A DNA stretch of 64,000 nt from Rhodoferax sp. BLA1 (GCF_013416775.1 NZ_SZVI01000012.1:496001-560000); one strand, 5' to 3'; positions 29,608 through 39,233 are shown, counted from the stretch's first letter. The notes: generated by a model not told the origin, from the sequence alone. Numbers and translations are program-made.

Positions 29608-29635
29608 TGATAAGGGCGTTTGAAAGCTTTTCAAG
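29607..29635 (-). promoter_or_regulatory. groESL promoter
   Basis: On the minus strand, TTGAAA (29629-29634) and TATCAT (29607-29612) are separated by 16 bp. The -35 region also reads CTTGAAA with CCCTTAT 12 bp further, resembling a sigma-32 promoter. Heat shock could thus act through both HrcA and sigma-32. Confidence 0.7.
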
Positions 29636-30016
29636 AGCTAGGCTGACATTTCCCTTGTGTTTGTCAGGTGGCATGTGTCGAGTTGTCGAGTTTCAGCTAA
29701 CTCAATAGTTTTCTCACTTAACTCGATAGTGATGCCCCCGGATTCGAAGTTCAGCCAGCGCTGACGTTTAGGGGCGTGAAGCGGCCAGGCGTTCAGGAAA
29801 CCTAAATGCCATCGGCCGTGTCTTTGAAATTGTGGGCGTCCGGATTGGGCCAGTTGCTGTCAGTCGCGAATGACCGCTGTCCGGCAGCCAAATGACTCTG
29901 TCAATTTGCCCCATCAGTAATCCATCCCTTTCAGCAGGGGGCGCCTGGAATGCTAACGGATCAAGGCTGGGTTTTCGCCATTCCCGATGCAACAAGTCAA
30001 AGAGAAAACTGGTCAA
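29636..30016. other. Gene-free boundary region between groESL and the island integrase
   Basis: About 380 bp with no credible gene. It contains a cluster of AACTCGA-like motifs: TCGAGTT twice (29678-29684, 29686-29692) and, inverted, TAACTCAATAGT (29698-29709) and TAACTCGATAGT (29719-29730), the last two exactly 21 bp apart. The cluster may be an operator or recombination site at the island edge. The rest holds nothing I recognise. Confidence 0.4.
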
Positions 30017-30640
30017 TCAGATGTCTGTCTGCTCGGCGAGCTCCAGTGCATCTTCGACTTCGATTCCCAGATAACGCACCGTGCTCTCGATTTTGGTGTG
30101 GCCCAGCAGCAGTTGCACTGCCCGAAGGTTCTTGGTTCGGCGATAGATCAGGGTCGCTTTGGTTCTGCGCATGGAATGGGTTCCATATTGGGCAGGATCT
30201 AAACCGATCTCCTTAATCCAACTGTCCAAAATTCGGGCGTACTGTCGCGTGCCCAGATGTGGTGATTCATGAACGCGGCTCGGAAACAAGTAGTCGTCCG
30301 CCTTCAGTGATGACTCTTTGATCCAGGTCTCGACCGCTTCACGAGTAGGCTGTGTGATTTCAAACTGAACCGGCAATGATGTTTTTTGTTGCAAGACGAT
30401 GGCGCGGGTCGAGACGCGATCACCATGACAGATGTCATTGACGCGCAATTTCACCAAATCGCAGGCCCTGAGTTTGCTATCCAGCCCCAGATCAAACAAC
30501 GCCAGTTCTCGAGTCCTTTTGTTGAGCTGTAGTCGAATCCTGATGGCCCAGATGTCTTTGAGCTTGAGAGGTGACTTTTGACCAACAATTTTTCCCTTGT
30601 TCCATGGAATCTTGGCAGGCGAAGCGGTTGTAGTGTCCAC
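30017..30640 (-). CDS. Solo tyrosine recombinase/integrase
   Basis: 207 residues, essentially a catalytic domain without the usual N-terminal core-binding domain. The catalytic set is visible: R58 (in SKLRACDLV), K86 (QQKTSLP), H155 and R158 (THSMRRTKA), H181 (LLGHTKI) and the nucleophile Y190 (VRYLG). Short integrases of this kind often sit at the ends of betaproteobacterial islands. It is the first gene of the accessory region, next to the repeated motifs at 29678-29730, and reads back toward the core genome. Confidence 0.88.
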   Translation of the reverse strand: MDTTTASPAKIPWNKGKIVGQKSPLKLKDIWAIRIRLQLNKRTRELALFDLGLDSKLRACDLVKLRVNDICHGDRVSTRAIVLQQKTSLPVQFEITQPTREAVETWIKESSLKADDYLFPSRVHESPHLGTRQYARILDSWIKEIGLDPAQYGTHSMRRTKATLIYRRTKNLRAVQLLLGHTKIESTVRYLGIEVEDALELAEQTDI

Positions 30641-30959
30641 AATGATCTCCTAAAAGTTGGGGGAGAACAACTGTGGACCGGTTGTGCGAATAGTCAATTC
30701 GATCCGGCCGTGGAATGCCGGACAGCTGACATTGGCCATCGGCTTGTCGGTGCCCACAAGAGCCATTCGACTTTCGCAACTACCTGCTACAAAGCGGACG
30801 GTCAAACGATGGCAGTAAGGCAATGTCTTGCATGATTGATTGCACCGTGGGCATCGCATCGCAAAAGCGTTCACACGGCTTCAAATGCTTGCCCATGGAT
30901 CTGGATCCAAGCCTGGGTTCTCACGTTTGAACCGGAATTCCTCATGATCAGATAGAAAA
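30641..30959. other. Intergenic region between integrase and copS
   Basis: 319 bp with no credible gene; presumably the integrase promoter and the end of the copRS transcript. No terminator, repeat or motif was recognised. Confidence 0.35.
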
Positions 30960-32360
30960 TCACCGCATCGCTGAAACGCGCGGCAATCTGATTGTGAACG
31001 CGGTGATGGTTGTCGATGAGGCTGCAGAAATGCTTCCTCCATGTGCTAAGACGATGGACTTGGCAATTGCCAGACCGAGGCCAGTTCCGTCACGGCGTTG
31101 ACGTGCAGTGTCAACTCTGAAAAATCGATCAAAAATACGTTCCAGATATTCCTCTGGGATGAAATCACCTGTGTTTTCAATTCGCATTAACACCCAATCG
31201 GATTCCTGCGAAATGCAAACATTAATCGATCCATTTGGTGCCGAATGTCGAATGGCATTGGACATAATATTCCCGATGGCCCGCCTCAACATAAACCTGT
31301 CGGCATTCACGATCGCGTCACCTTCAAGGATGAGCCGTAATCCCTTTTCTTCCGCCACAGCATCATAGTAATCAAAGAGAGCTTTGATCTCCTGAGCCAG
31401 CGTAATTGAGGTACAGCTTGATGCCGTCAAACTGTTTTCGGACTTGGCTAACAAAAGCATGTCAGAAATCATCCGGGTCATATGATCCAATTCTTCGGCG
31501 TTCGATTCAAGAACGCTACGGTACTCATCGGCACTGCGCATTCGCGTTAACGAGACCTGGGTCTCTGTCATCAGGTTACTGACCGGCGTACGTAGTTCAT
31601 GCGCAATGTCGGAAGAAAAATCGGATAGGCGCTCAAAGGCTTCTTCAAGACGGGCCAGCATGTCATTGAGTGACTGCGCAAGTTCCTCTAGCTCGACTGG
31701 CACTGAATCAACCTTTACACGTCGATTGAGCTGTTGAGCCGTTACAACCTGAGCTTGATCGCGCATGGCGCGCAGGGGTTGCAGTCCACGTCTTACAGCA
31801 ACCCATCCAAGCAAGCCGCTAAAAGCAGCAGCAATTGCGACAAACAGCCATAAGGTTTGCACGAACGACTGCATGTATGCCAAGTGATGCATGATGTCCA
31901 TGGATGTCGCCACGATGACCTTAACTCCGGGATCAGTACCAATCGACACCTCATCGGCAATGCCCCGATACGACTGCTCACCAGACTGCCACCTGAAAGG
32001 TTTGTTCGGGTGATTGGCGGCGCTTGACATGACCAATTCTTTGGGGAAAGTAGCGTCAGGTGTGGAAAAGATCGTCTCGCCCTTTGCGTCATACACGATC
32101 AAGTCCAAACCATAGTGGCCGACGAGTGCATCATTTAGAACTTGCGTAATCTGTTGGCGATCACTTGGTGAGTCAAATTTTTCAAAGGTATGACGAGTCA
32201 ATGTCATTTTGGCCGTCAAAACCTCCATATCCTGTTCTTCAAAGTGCTTTTCAACCGTTGAGGAAATGACAAACCCGAGTGTCATTAGAACCACGGTAGA
32301 AGTAATCGCAAATAGTAAAGTCAGCTCCAGCGTGATTGATCTTTTTCTGTTCAGGCGCAA
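30960..32360 (-). CDS. copS: Heavy-metal sensor histidine kinase (CopS/CusS type)
   Basis: 466 residues. Two membrane segments (about 10-32 and 165-188) enclose a periplasmic sensor of ~130 residues. A HAMP region follows, then the H-box [16 protein letters not shown] (phosphoacceptor H254), N-box [14 protein letters not shown], and ATP-lid motifs [26 protein letters not shown]. This is the architecture of copper/silver sensors paired with CopR/CusR. It overlaps the regulator gene by 10 bp and is probably coupled to it. Location among copper genes supports Cu sensing; the metal is inferred. Confidence 0.93.
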   Translation of the reverse strand: MRLNRKRSITLELTLLFAITSTVVLMTLGFVISSTVEKHFEEQDMEVLTAKMTLTRHTFEKFDSPSDRQQITQVLNDALVGHYGLDLIVYDAKGETIFSTPDATFPKELVMSSAANHPNKPFRWQSGEQSYRGIADEVSIGTDPGVKVIVATSMDIMHHLAYMQSFVQTLWLFVAIAAAFSGLLGWVAVRRGLQPLRAMRDQAQVVTAQQLNRRVKVDSVPVELEELAQSLNDMLARLEEAFERLSDFSSDIAHELRTPVSNLMTETQVSLTRMRSADEYRSVLESNAEELDHMTRMISDMLLLAKSENSLTASSCTSITLAQEIKALFDYYDAVAEEKGLRLILEGDAIVNADRFMLRRAIGNIMSNAIRHSAPNGSINVCISQESDWVLMRIENTGDFIPEEYLERIFDRFFRVDTARQRRDGTGLGLAIAKSIVLAHGGSISAASSTTITAFTIRLPRVSAMR

Positions 32361-33034
32361 TCTGGATTCTCCAAAACATAGCCCATTCCGCGAATTGTGC
32401 GTATGAGCTTGGGTTCGAAATCGTCATCTACCTTGGCGCGCAAACGTCGCATTGCAACTTCGATCACATTGGTGTCAGAGTCAAAATTCATATCCCACAC
32501 TTGAGAGGCAATCAACGAGCGCGGCAACACCTCGCCCTGGCGGCGTAAAAGCAGTTCAAGTAGTGCGAACTCTTTGGCTGTGAGGTCAATGCGCTTTCCA
32601 GCACGGGTAACCCGACGACGCATCAAATCAAGATGCAAATTGGATGCCTCCAAGAAGTCCGCGGCAGAAACCTTGGATCCTCTGCGCAAAAGGGTTCGAA
32701 CACGGGCTAGCAGTTCTGAGAACGCAAACGGTTTGACCAAATAGTCATCGGCTCCGAGCTCTAGGCCCTTCACTCGATCATCAACATGATCGCGGGCCGT
32801 CAAAAACAGCACTGGAATATCCTTGCCTGAGCGTCGAATGCCTGCCAACACCCCCCATCCATCTATGCCCGGCAGCATCACATCCAGTATGACCAAGTCG
32901 TAATCTTCAGTGAGTGCGCTGTGTAAACCGTCTGTCCCGTTGCGCAACAGATCTGTGACAAACCCCGCTTCAAGCAAACCTTGTTTGAGGTAATCCCCGG
33001 TCTTTTGCTCATCTTCAACTATTAAGATTTTCAT
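32351..33034 (-). CDS. copR: OmpR-family response regulator (CopR/CusR type)
   Basis: 227 residues. Receiver domain with phosphoacceptor D51 ([15 protein letters not shown]), the conserved T (LFLTARDH) and K ([15 protein letters not shown]), then a winged-helix domain ([50 protein letters not shown]). It is the likely activator of six promoters in this island that share a 16-bp motif; one of these lies in its own upstream region (33110-33125). Confidence 0.94.
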   Translation of the reverse strand: MKILIVEDEQKTGDYLKQGLLEAGFVTDLLRNGTDGLHSALTEDYDLVILDVMLPGIDGWGVLAGIRRSGKDIPVLFLTARDHVDDRVKGLELGADDYLVKPFAFSELLARVRTLLRRGSKVSAADFLEASNLHLDLMRRRVTRAGKRIDLTAKEFALLELLLRRQGEVLPRSLIASQVWDMNFDSDTNVIEVAMRRLRAKVDDDFEPKLIRTIRGMGYVLENPDCA

Positions 33035-33109
33035 GGCGTCCCTTCAATGTTTTCTAATCTGGTGCCATTTTCGATTGCAACAGTCCCGTAGATGTACAGA
33101 TAACAAGAA

Positions 33110-33125
33110 TGTAATATTCGGCTCA
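33110..33125 (+). promoter_or_regulatory. Putative CopR box A (copR / DUF411 gene)
   Basis: TGTAATATTCGGCTCA, 23 bp upstream of a weak -10-like CACACT (33149-33154), in the divergent region between copR and the DUF411 gene. Member of a six-site family with consensus TGTAATTTTCGGGTCA. Confidence 0.65.
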
Positions 33126-33195
33126 TCGAACTGTTAGGTGGCAACGGTCACACTTCATCTTTTACTCATTGCATGTTGATGTGAAAGGAAATGGT

Positions 33196-33672
33196 TTGAC
33201 TAAAAATTCAAATGTGAACCGGCGGGAAATGGTCGTTGGCGTTCTTGTGTTGCCTTGGGTGACCACTCAAGCGGCACCTTCGCGTGAGTTGATCGAGGTG
33301 TGGAAGACGCCAACCTGTGGTTGTTGTAAAGACTGGATTTCGCACTTGGAAAAAGAAGGTTTTGATGTCAAGACCTACATGGTGAGCGAGTCAGCCAAAA
33401 CTGCTCAGCGAAGCAAGATCGGCATTCCAGAAAAATTGGGCTCCTGTCATACAGCGCTCGTTAAGGGCTATGCCCTTGAGGGCCATGTGCCAGGACGCGA
33501 CATCCGTCGCTTGTTAATCGAGCGACCGCGTGCAGTTGGATTGGCGGTTCCGGGTATGCCGGTTGGCTCACCTGGTATGGACGGCCCTGAATACGGGGGC
33601 CGAAAAGATCCTTACAACGTTCTGTTGGTTCAGCGCGATGGATCTTCCTCTGTTTTTCATGCCTATTCATGA
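33196..33672 (+). CDS. DUF411 metal-binding periplasmic protein
   Basis: 158 residues from TTG 33196, chosen for the AAAGGAA ribosome-binding site just upstream; the frame is open from TTG 33169. A twin-arginine-like N-terminus (NRREMVVGVLVLPW) suggests export. The DUF411 signature follows: VWKTPTCGCCKDWISHLEKEGF with paired cysteines, GSCHTALVKGYALEGHVPGRDI and RPRAVGLAVPGMPVGSPGM with a Met/Pro-rich end. DUF411 proteins accompany copper systems and probably bind metal through the Cys pair. Divergent from copRS, with a CopR box upstream. Confidence 0.88.
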   Translation: MTKNSNVNRREMVVGVLVLPWVTTQAAPSRELIEVWKTPTCGCCKDWISHLEKEGFDVKTYMVSESAKTAQRSKIGIPEKLGSCHTALVKGYALEGHVPGRDIRRLLIERPRAVGLAVPGMPVGSPGMDGPEYGGRKDPYNVLLVQRDGSSSVFHAYS

Positions 33673-33793
33673 GCACAAGTCGCCCGCAACAGCAACGGTT
33701 CTCCCTATTTTGGTCAATTGTGCTTCGAGCTCGGGAGTGATACATGAAGCCCAATGCGCCAGGTATCCGCACTGGGCGATTGCATCATGTCAG

Positions 33794-34135
33794 TTACTTG
33801 ATTGGCTGTAGCTCTGTGACGATCAACTGGCCATTTTCGTGAAGAGCCATGAAGCGCACCTTGTCTCCAGCCTTTACCATGTCGAGCATGGACTTGTCTC
33901 TGGCCACAAAAACCATGGTCATTGGAGGCATCTCAAGGTGTTTAATCTCACCATGCTTGATAGTGAGTTTTCCCGCTTCTTTATCGATTTTTCGAACTTC
34001 CCCGTCTGTCAAGCTAGGCTTTGCAGACATATCCATTGTGTTGTGGTCTGGGGACGTCTGTGCAAAAACTGAGCCAAAAAATAGGGACGGCAGGGTTATG
34101 GCTATTGCAGCCAGCAAAGGTTTCGTTTGTTTCAT
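33794..34135 (-). CDS. CusF-like periplasmic copper-binding protein
   Basis: 113 residues from ATG 34135 (MKQTKPLLAAI), which gives a clean signal peptide ending FGSVFAQ. The mature part has the CusF fold pattern: GEVRKIDKEAGKLTIKHGEIKHLEMPPMTMVFVARD...VKAGDKVRFMA. The His and two Met ligands (PPMTM) are present, but the Trp that caps the site in E. coli CusF is Met here. Last gene of a four-gene copper operon, 50 bp after the cupredoxin gene. Confidence 0.88.
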   Translation of the reverse strand: MKQTKPLLAAIAITLPSLFFGSVFAQTSPDHNTMDMSAKPSLTDGEVRKIDKEAGKLTIKHGEIKHLEMPPMTMVFVARDKSMLDMVKAGDKVRFMALHENGQLIVTELQPIK

Positions 34136-34185
34136 GAAGTATTTCCTGAAAAGGTAATAGTCAAAGGACCGATAGCGAGTTGACC

Positions 34186-34677
34186 TTACTTGGCGGCTAC
34201 GATGACGCGGCCTTTCATACCTGCCTCGAAGTGCCCTGGGTGCAGACACGCAAAATTGATGGTGTCCGCCTTTGTGAATTGCCATATCACATCTCCCTGC
34301 TTGCCCGGTGCCAGACTGATCTTGTTCGGCTCGTCGTGTTCCATATCGGGAAACTTCTTCATGACCTCGTAGTGTTCCAGCAGTTCCTTTTCTGTTCCCA
34401 GGCTGAATTCATGTTTGACGCCATCGGTGTTTTTTAAGACAAAGCGGATCGTTTCCCCCTTTTTGACCCGAATTTCAGAGGGTTTGAAGCGCATGCCGTT
34501 CATCATCTCCATTTCGATCGTACGGTTGACTTTGGAAGCGACTCCGGGTTTTCCAGTGGGCGAATCACCATGTCCTCCAGCGTGAGATCCCGAGGCCAAT
34601 GCGGCAGAAGATGCTGCAAGCAATGCGATGGAAACCAGTGTGGAAGACTTCGACAGGAGGAGTTTTGCAAATTTCAT
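34186..34677 (-). CDS. Cupredoxin-domain periplasmic protein (CopI-like)
   Basis: 163 residues. Signal peptide (to about residue 29, SSAALASGS) and a His-rich linker are followed by a plastocyanin-like domain. The blue-copper ligands read H (VKHEFSLG) and C-H-M in FACLHPGHFEAGM. This resembles the CopI-type cupredoxins of copper-resistance operons; electron carriage or Cu buffering in the periplasm is inferred. Between the multicopper oxidase and CusF-like genes. Confidence 0.85.
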   Translation of the reverse strand: MKFAKLLLSKSSTLVSIALLAASSAALASGSHAGGHGDSPTGKPGVASKVNRTIEMEMMNGMRFKPSEIRVKKGETIRFVLKNTDGVKHEFSLGTEKELLEHYEVMKKFPDMEHDEPNKISLAPGKQGDVIWQFTKADTINFACLHPGHFEAGMKGRVIVAAK

Positions 34678-34750
34678 GTTTACTTATTTAATGGAGGGTT
34701 GATAACGCTGAAAAAATTGAGCGACAAATGGCTTTGGCGGCGTTTTACAG

Positions 34751-36145
34751 TTAGTGCGACACTCCTTTGCCACTGGGCTTGATGGCGCTTGCAGCAGCAG
34801 GCGCAGTCTCGGTACTGCCAGTTGGGCGTGCGGTCTGTGGTGTGGTGCCATTCCACTCGTAAGCCACGGTGCCGGCTGGAAACTTATAGTGTCCGGGGTC
34901 GCTGTAATCCCCTGGTTTCTGGTCCTTACGCACCTTGAACACGGTGAACATACCGCCCATCTCCAGCGGTCCAAACTGACCGGTGCCGGTCATCATGGGA
35001 GCCGTGTTGTCTGGGATGGGCATCTGCATTTCGCCCATATCGGCCATGCCGCGCTCGCCCATCAGCATGTAATCAGGTGCCACTTTCTGGATTTTCCCGA
35101 CCAGCCCGCGGTGATCCACACCGATCATCGTTGGTACGGCGTGCCCCATGGCGTTCATTGTGTGGTGGCTTTTGTGGCAATGCATGGCCCAATCACCTTC
35201 TTCGTCAGCAAGCAGTTCAATCTGGCGCATCTGCCCTACCGCCAAATCGGTGGTGACTTCATACCAGCGCGTGCCGGGCGGCGTCGGGCCACCGTCGGTG
35301 CCGGTGACCAGAAACTCATGGCCATGCAGATGGATCGGGTGGTTGGTCATGGTGAGATTGCCAACCCGAATGCGAACGCGGTCGTTCAGGCGCACGTTCA
35401 AGCTGTCGATGGCCGGGAAAACGCGGCTGTTCCAACACCAGATATTGAAGTCGGTCATGGTGTTGATCTTGGGTGTCTTGCTGCCAGGCTCCACGTCAAA
35501 AGCATTGAGGAGAAAACAGAAGTCCCGGTCCACCTCGCTGATGTACGGGTGTTTGGCCTTCGGGTGCGTCACCCACATGCCCATCATGCCCATAGCCATT
35601 TGCACCATCTCATCCGCGTGGGGGTGGTACATGAAGGTGCCTGGCCTACGCGCCTCGAACTCGTAGACAAAGGTCTTGCCCATAGGAATGGCGCGCTGGG
35701 TCAGCCCGCCGACACCGTCCATGCCGTTGGGCAAGCGCTGGCCATGCCAGTGGATGGTGGTGTGCTCAGGCAATTTGTTGGTGACAAAAATGCGCACGCG
35801 GTCACCTTCCACCACCTCGATGGTCGGACCCGGACTTTGACCGTTGTAGCCCCACATGTTGACCTTGAACCCTGGGGATACCTCTCGCACCACCGGTTCG
35901 GCCACCAAGTGAAACTCCTTGACTCCGTTGTTCATGCGCCAGGGCAAGGTCCAGCCGTTTAGGGTGACAACCGGGTTATAGGGTCTTCCCGTGGTAGGGA
36001 TCAACGGAGGTGCCGTTTCCACCGAAGTCTGGATGACCGGCTCAGGCAAGCCCGCCAGCGCCGAGCGCGCCACAGCCAAGCCAGCCACCGATGCGGCAGC
36101 GCCGGCGAAAAATTGTCGACGTGAGTTGAGATGCATGTTCTTCAT
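34751..36145 (-). CDS. Multicopper oxidase (copper resistance)
   Basis: 464 residues. A Tat signal (NSRRQFFAGAAASVAG) is followed by cupredoxin domains with four copper-ligand motifs: HWHG (132-135), HPHA (174-177), HPIHLHGH (269-276) and HCHKSHHTMNAM (322-333). The last contains the type 1 Cys and axial Met. Met-rich GMADMGEMQMP lies near 385. It probably oxidises Cu(I) in the periplasm, like CopA/CueO-type enzymes, but is shorter than PcoA/CopA (~600). Second gene of the operon after the TolC-like gene, 9 bp away. Confidence 0.92.
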   Translation of the reverse strand: MKNMHLNSRRQFFAGAAASVAGLAVARSALAGLPEPVIQTSVETAPPLIPTTGRPYNPVVTLNGWTLPWRMNNGVKEFHLVAEPVVREVSPGFKVNMWGYNGQSPGPTIEVVEGDRVRIFVTNKLPEHTTIHWHGQRLPNGMDGVGGLTQRAIPMGKTFVYEFEARRPGTFMYHPHADEMVQMAMGMMGMWVTHPKAKHPYISEVDRDFCFLLNAFDVEPGSKTPKINTMTDFNIWCWNSRVFPAIDSLNVRLNDRVRIRVGNLTMTNHPIHLHGHEFLVTGTDGGPTPPGTRWYEVTTDLAVGQMRQIELLADEEGDWAMHCHKSHHTMNAMGHAVPTMIGVDHRGLVGKIQKVAPDYMLMGERGMADMGEMQMPIPDNTAPMMTGTGQFGPLEMGGMFTVFKVRKDQKPGDYSDPGHYKFPAGTVAYEWNGTTPQTARPTGSTETAPAAASAIKPSGKGVSH

Positions 36146-36154
36146 TCCTTCTTA

Positions 36155-37261
36155 TTAGTGCGCAGCGGGTGCGGCAGTGTCGCCACCACCGCCCAGCGAT
36201 ACAAAACTTTCTGGTTCACCGCCTTGCAGCACCCACTGCAAGTCGGCCTCGGCGATCCAGAAGTCACGCCGAGCACCTATGGCGTCGATCACGGCCTGTG
36301 ACTGATTGCGAGATTCATCCAGCAAATCCCAAACACTGCTCAACATCCCGTTGTAGTGCAGGAGAGTTTCCTCGCTGATGAATTCGCGCACCTTTAGCAC
36401 CTCATCCCGCGTGCCTTTGACCAATGCGTGGCTGGCCTGATATGCGGCCAGCGCCAATTCGACGTTGGATTGGTTGCGTATGCCTTCAGCAATTGGCAGT
36501 TGCGCTTGTATCGCCGTTACCTTTTTCCGCCATTCATCGCGTGGGACAAGTTGTGGGGGCACATCTGGCAGGGAATCGGGTAGCGTCACATGCGTGTATT
36601 GACCTCTTAAACCCAGTAGCTTTATCAAACCAGCCTGAGCCTGGTCCGCTGTGTATTGGGCGCGTACCAGATTCATTTTGGCGGTTGACTGGGCCAGTTG
36701 CATCTGAGTCTGTTGCAGCTTGCTCCAATTGCCCACGTTGACCATGCGCCTGCCCAATTCATTTGCAGCTTCGGTAGCATCCAGGGCTGCACGGTACTGC
36801 GCCAGAGCTTGACGTGTGGCAACCGCTTGCAACCAGGCTTTTCGCCCTTGTACGGCCACCTCCAGCACCTCGTCCATACCGTCCACTTTGCGCTGAAGGC
36901 TGGGGTCAACTTCTGTCCAGCGGCCCGTCACGATATGTGCCACAGTGGCCGTGTCAAGACGAGTCAACGACCGAGCCAAATCGCGGTGAGCTCGCCAAGC
37001 CTGACGAGTAATATCTTCTATCGTTAGCAGCTTGAGCCCATTGGCGACCTGCCCTTGTGTTGTCGAGGGCGACTCATTGGCTTTTTCCCATTTGAGTACA
37101 TCCGCATGGCCTCGCTTGAGTTGCCCCACCGCATCGTTTGCATTTCGCCAGTCTGTGCCCGAGTCGGGAGCAGTCGTCTGTGCTGACAATGTCAATGGAA
37201 TCGACACGAAACCCAAAACCATAACTGGCCACACATGTTTTATTTTAAGTTTGAGAGTCAC
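36155..37261 (-). CDS. TolC-like outer-membrane protein of copper operon
   Basis: 368 residues, signal peptide ending LTLSAQ. Long helical Gln/Ala-rich stretches (residues 90-330) resemble the coiled-coil barrel of TolC-family proteins such as those preceding multicopper oxidases in copper operons. It is shorter than typical (~420-480) and has few clear beta-strands. First gene of the operon (36155-33794 direction); CopR box B lies 67 bp upstream. Confidence 0.75.
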   Translation of the reverse strand: MTLKLKIKHVWPVMVLGFVSIPLTLSAQTTAPDSGTDWRNANDAVGQLKRGHADVLKWEKANESPSTTQGQVANGLKLLTIEDITRQAWRAHRDLARSLTRLDTATVAHIVTGRWTEVDPSLQRKVDGMDEVLEVAVQGRKAWLQAVATRQALAQYRAALDATEAANELGRRMVNVGNWSKLQQTQMQLAQSTAKMNLVRAQYTADQAQAGLIKLLGLRGQYTHVTLPDSLPDVPPQLVPRDEWRKKVTAIQAQLPIAEGIRNQSNVELALAAYQASHALVKGTRDEVLKVREFISEETLLHYNGMLSSVWDLLDESRNQSQAVIDAIGARRDFWIAEADLQWVLQGGEPESFVSLGGGGDTAAPAAH

Positions 37262-37327
37262 TATTTAACTTCCTTTTGATGTGGATCAAACAGTTCTTAT
37301 TGTGCGGGCTAACAAATGTCATTTGAA

Positions 37328-37343
37328 TGTCTCGAAAATTACA
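37328..37343 (-). promoter_or_regulatory. Putative CopR box B (TolC-like/oxidase operon)
   Basis: Minus strand TGTAATTTTCGAGACA, 23 bp upstream of CACAAT (37299-37304), a 4/6 match to the -10 consensus. Directs the leftward operon 37261-33794. Confidence 0.65.
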
Positions 37344-37766
37344 TAGTCGTAATGTTCATCAGTGATGTGTTAAATCCGACAATAGAAAATTCACTAAAAA
37401 ATGGCGTTGCTTGCACGCACCTGATCATCAGATCGGGCTGCCATTGAAGCTGTTGGCGTGGGTTGTGTCGGCGAATGCACTGAATGATGTGCAATCACGT
37501 CAAGTCGCTTTGAGGCTTCAACTTGCTGCTGACCGATTTGCATAACAAAAGTGACTGTCTGTAGTGCATTAGCTTCTCAGAAGTCCGGGGGGGGCGGATC
37601 AAGACCGCGAGCTCTGATCACAAGTGCTTATTTCCGATGTCGGAAAAACCGGCATCGGTGACACCGTTGTTGTCAAACCGGGCGACGTAGTCGAAACCGC
37701 GCCCAATCGAGCCAGCGTTTCCCCCTTTGGGGTGTTTCATGGGTCTTTCGTCCCCCTATCGCGCCC

Positions 37767-38143
37767 TCATGGACGCACCTTTGCCATCAACCACACTCGA
37801 CTGAGATAGATGTTGGTCAGTGCCAGAGCAGTAAATACCCGTGTCGCATTCTTTTGCAATCCGCGGTATCGCACCTTGCCAAATCCCCACAGCCGCTTGA
37901 CCACAGCAAAGACATGCTCCACGCGTGAGCGGATTTTTTGGATATGTTGCGGTTCTTGGCGCAAATCGCCTCAACGACAACCCCAGCGCGGCGACTGCGC
38001 TGATTGGTGAAGTCTTTGGCCTTGGGTGCGGCACTGTGGATCAGCTCCTTCTGGCTGGCATAGGCACTGTCGCCATAGACGCGTTGCTCGCAGCCATGCA
38101 ATAAATCTGGCAGTCGGTGTTTGCAATGAATCATGCAAATCAC
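37767..38143 (-). pseudogene. IS5-family transposase remnant, frameshifted
   Basis: Two leftward frames together give the end of an IS5-type DDE transposase. The first has CEQRVYGDSAYASQKELI (DSAY motif, ~38,090-38,030). The second has RSRVEHVFAVVKRLWGF then KVRYRGLQKNATRVFTALAL (~37,930-37,800), with the catalytic E in VEHVF. A frame change falls near 37,950. The N-terminal half is missing and no terminal inverted repeats were identified. Confidence 0.8.
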
Positions 38144-38279
38144 GGGCCAGGTTGGGACTAAATCAGCATTGCCTTAGTCAGAAAGACCGAATAAAGAATG
38201 CGGGTGGAGGTGCGACATCTTGTTCTAGGACGCATTTGTGGCTTCCTGACGCTCCAAGATGTAGATTGCACCCCGAAAT

Positions 38280-38579
38280 TTACTTGCGGGTTTCCGATTT
38301 CTTTTGCGTGAAGAGTCTAGCAACTTCGTTACCAGACATGGAGATTGTTTTTCCGTCGCTGGTTTCCATTGATACGCCGTCCTTCATGTAAACGATTTTC
38401 CCCATTGAATCTTCCATGGACATCTTGCCGTCCTTGTAATGGTGCATCGTGGTTCCATCCTTGAGTTGCACGGACTGCACGATGGCGGCATCACCTTTTG
38501 AGACATCTGGACCTGCGGCAACAGCCGACAGAGCGGTAGCGACAAGACTCAAGGCGATCAGCGATTTGCGAATAGACAT
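38280..38579 (-). CDS. copK: CopK-like periplasmic copper-binding protein 1
   Basis: 99 residues. Signal peptide (SLIALSLVATALSAVAAG) followed by the CopK pattern: QSVQLKDGTTMHHYKDGKMSMEDSMGK, VYMKDGVSMETSDG and ISMSGNEVARLF, with the Met residues that bind Cu(I) in Cupriavidus CopK. First of three paralogues here and the most divergent. It has its own CopR box and a 5' stem-loop in its leader. Confidence 0.88.
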   Translation of the reverse strand: MSIRKSLIALSLVATALSAVAAGPDVSKGDAAIVQSVQLKDGTTMHHYKDGKMSMEDSMGKIVYMKDGVSMETSDGKTISMSGNEVARLFTQKKSETRK

Positions 38580-38634
38580 GATAAAACTCCATTTTGATGA
38601 TATCGGTGCCCTGTTGAGTTCTTCAGTAGGGCCA

Positions 38635-38655
38635 GTGATGCAACTGCTGCATCAC
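38635..38655 (-). promoter_or_regulatory. 5' leader stem-loop of copK1
   Basis: Perfect inverted repeat GTGATGCA-N5-TGCATCAC. From the -10-like TACATT (38663-38668), the transcript should begin within a few bases of this palindrome, so the mRNA would start with a hairpin. Same position and sequence in copK2 and copK3. Confidence 0.6.
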
Positions 38656-38691
38656 AGGGGTTAATGTAGAACTCGGGTACTGTCAGCAGCA

Positions 38692-38707
38692 TGACCCAGA
38701 AATTACA
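38692..38707 (-). promoter_or_regulatory. Putative CopR box C (copK1)
   Basis: Minus strand TGTAATTTCTGGGTCA, 23 bp upstream of TACATT (38663-38668). Confidence 0.68.
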
Positions 38708-38786
38708 GATATGTAGGATTTGGGTCATAAGCCGAATATCATGGAGTTTTCTTGCTGTCTTGCGTGATCGTGAAACGCGGGCAGAA

Positions 38787-39233
38787 TTAACAACACCCAC
38801 CCGCCAGGTCATCCAAAATTGGGCAGTCAGGTCGTTCATTGTCTGGGCAATGTGTTAGCAGCGAAGCCAAGGTCCGTTGCATGGACTGCATGGCCTCAAT
38901 GCGTACGGCCAAGTCCTCAACATGCTTTTGTGCAACGCGTTTGACACTGGCACTTGCACGCGTTCGGTTGCGCCACAATCCCACCAGTTCCGCAATCTCG
39001 ATCATGGAAAACCCAAGTTCCCGCCCGCGTTTGATGAACTGCAGAGTGCGCACATCTGCCTCGCCATATTGACGGTAACCGCTGTCTGTACGTGCCACTG
39101 GAGCCAGTAAACCCAGTCCTTCATAGTGCCTGATCATCTTGGCCGACACCTTGGAAAGACGCGCTGCGACACCAATTGTCACCGGCCAAACGGTGCCAAC
39201 CAAGTCAGCAGTGACCTTTATGTCAGCTTTCAT
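38787..39233 (-). CDS. cueR: MerR-family copper-responsive regulator (CueR-like)
   Basis: 148 residues. N-terminal MerR winged helix (TIGVAARLSKVSAKMIRHYEGLGLL, SGYRQYGEADVRTLQFIKRGRELGFSM), dimerisation helix (VAQKHVEDLAVRIEAMQSMQ) and a C-terminal metal loop CPDNERPDCPIL, matching the two-Cys Cu(I)/Ag(I) loop of CueR, plus an extra terminal GGCC. Around 15 residues precede the usual start. It overlaps copZ by 4 bp and is divergent from copA. Confidence 0.92.
   Translation of the reverse strand: MKADIKVTADLVGTVWPVTIGVAARLSKVSAKMIRHYEGLGLLAPVARTDSGYRQYGEADVRTLQFIKRGRELGFSMIEIAELVGLWRNRTRASASVKRVAQKHVEDLAVRIEAMQSMQRTLASLLTHCPDNERPDCPILDDLAGGCC

Larger units (their letters stand above)
37262..38279. 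other. Kilobase without an intact gene
   Basis: Contains CopR box B (37328-37343) near the left, then 37,400-37,750 with no recognised content, then an IS5-like transposase remnant (about 37,767-38,143). A 61-codon rightward frame (37624-37809) has no recognisable family. The region separates the oxidase operon from copK1. Confidence 0.5.

Noticed and set aside
37624..37809. 61-codon frame upstream of the IS5 remnant
   Set aside because: No family, no ribosome-binding site; its end overlaps antisense transposase sequence.
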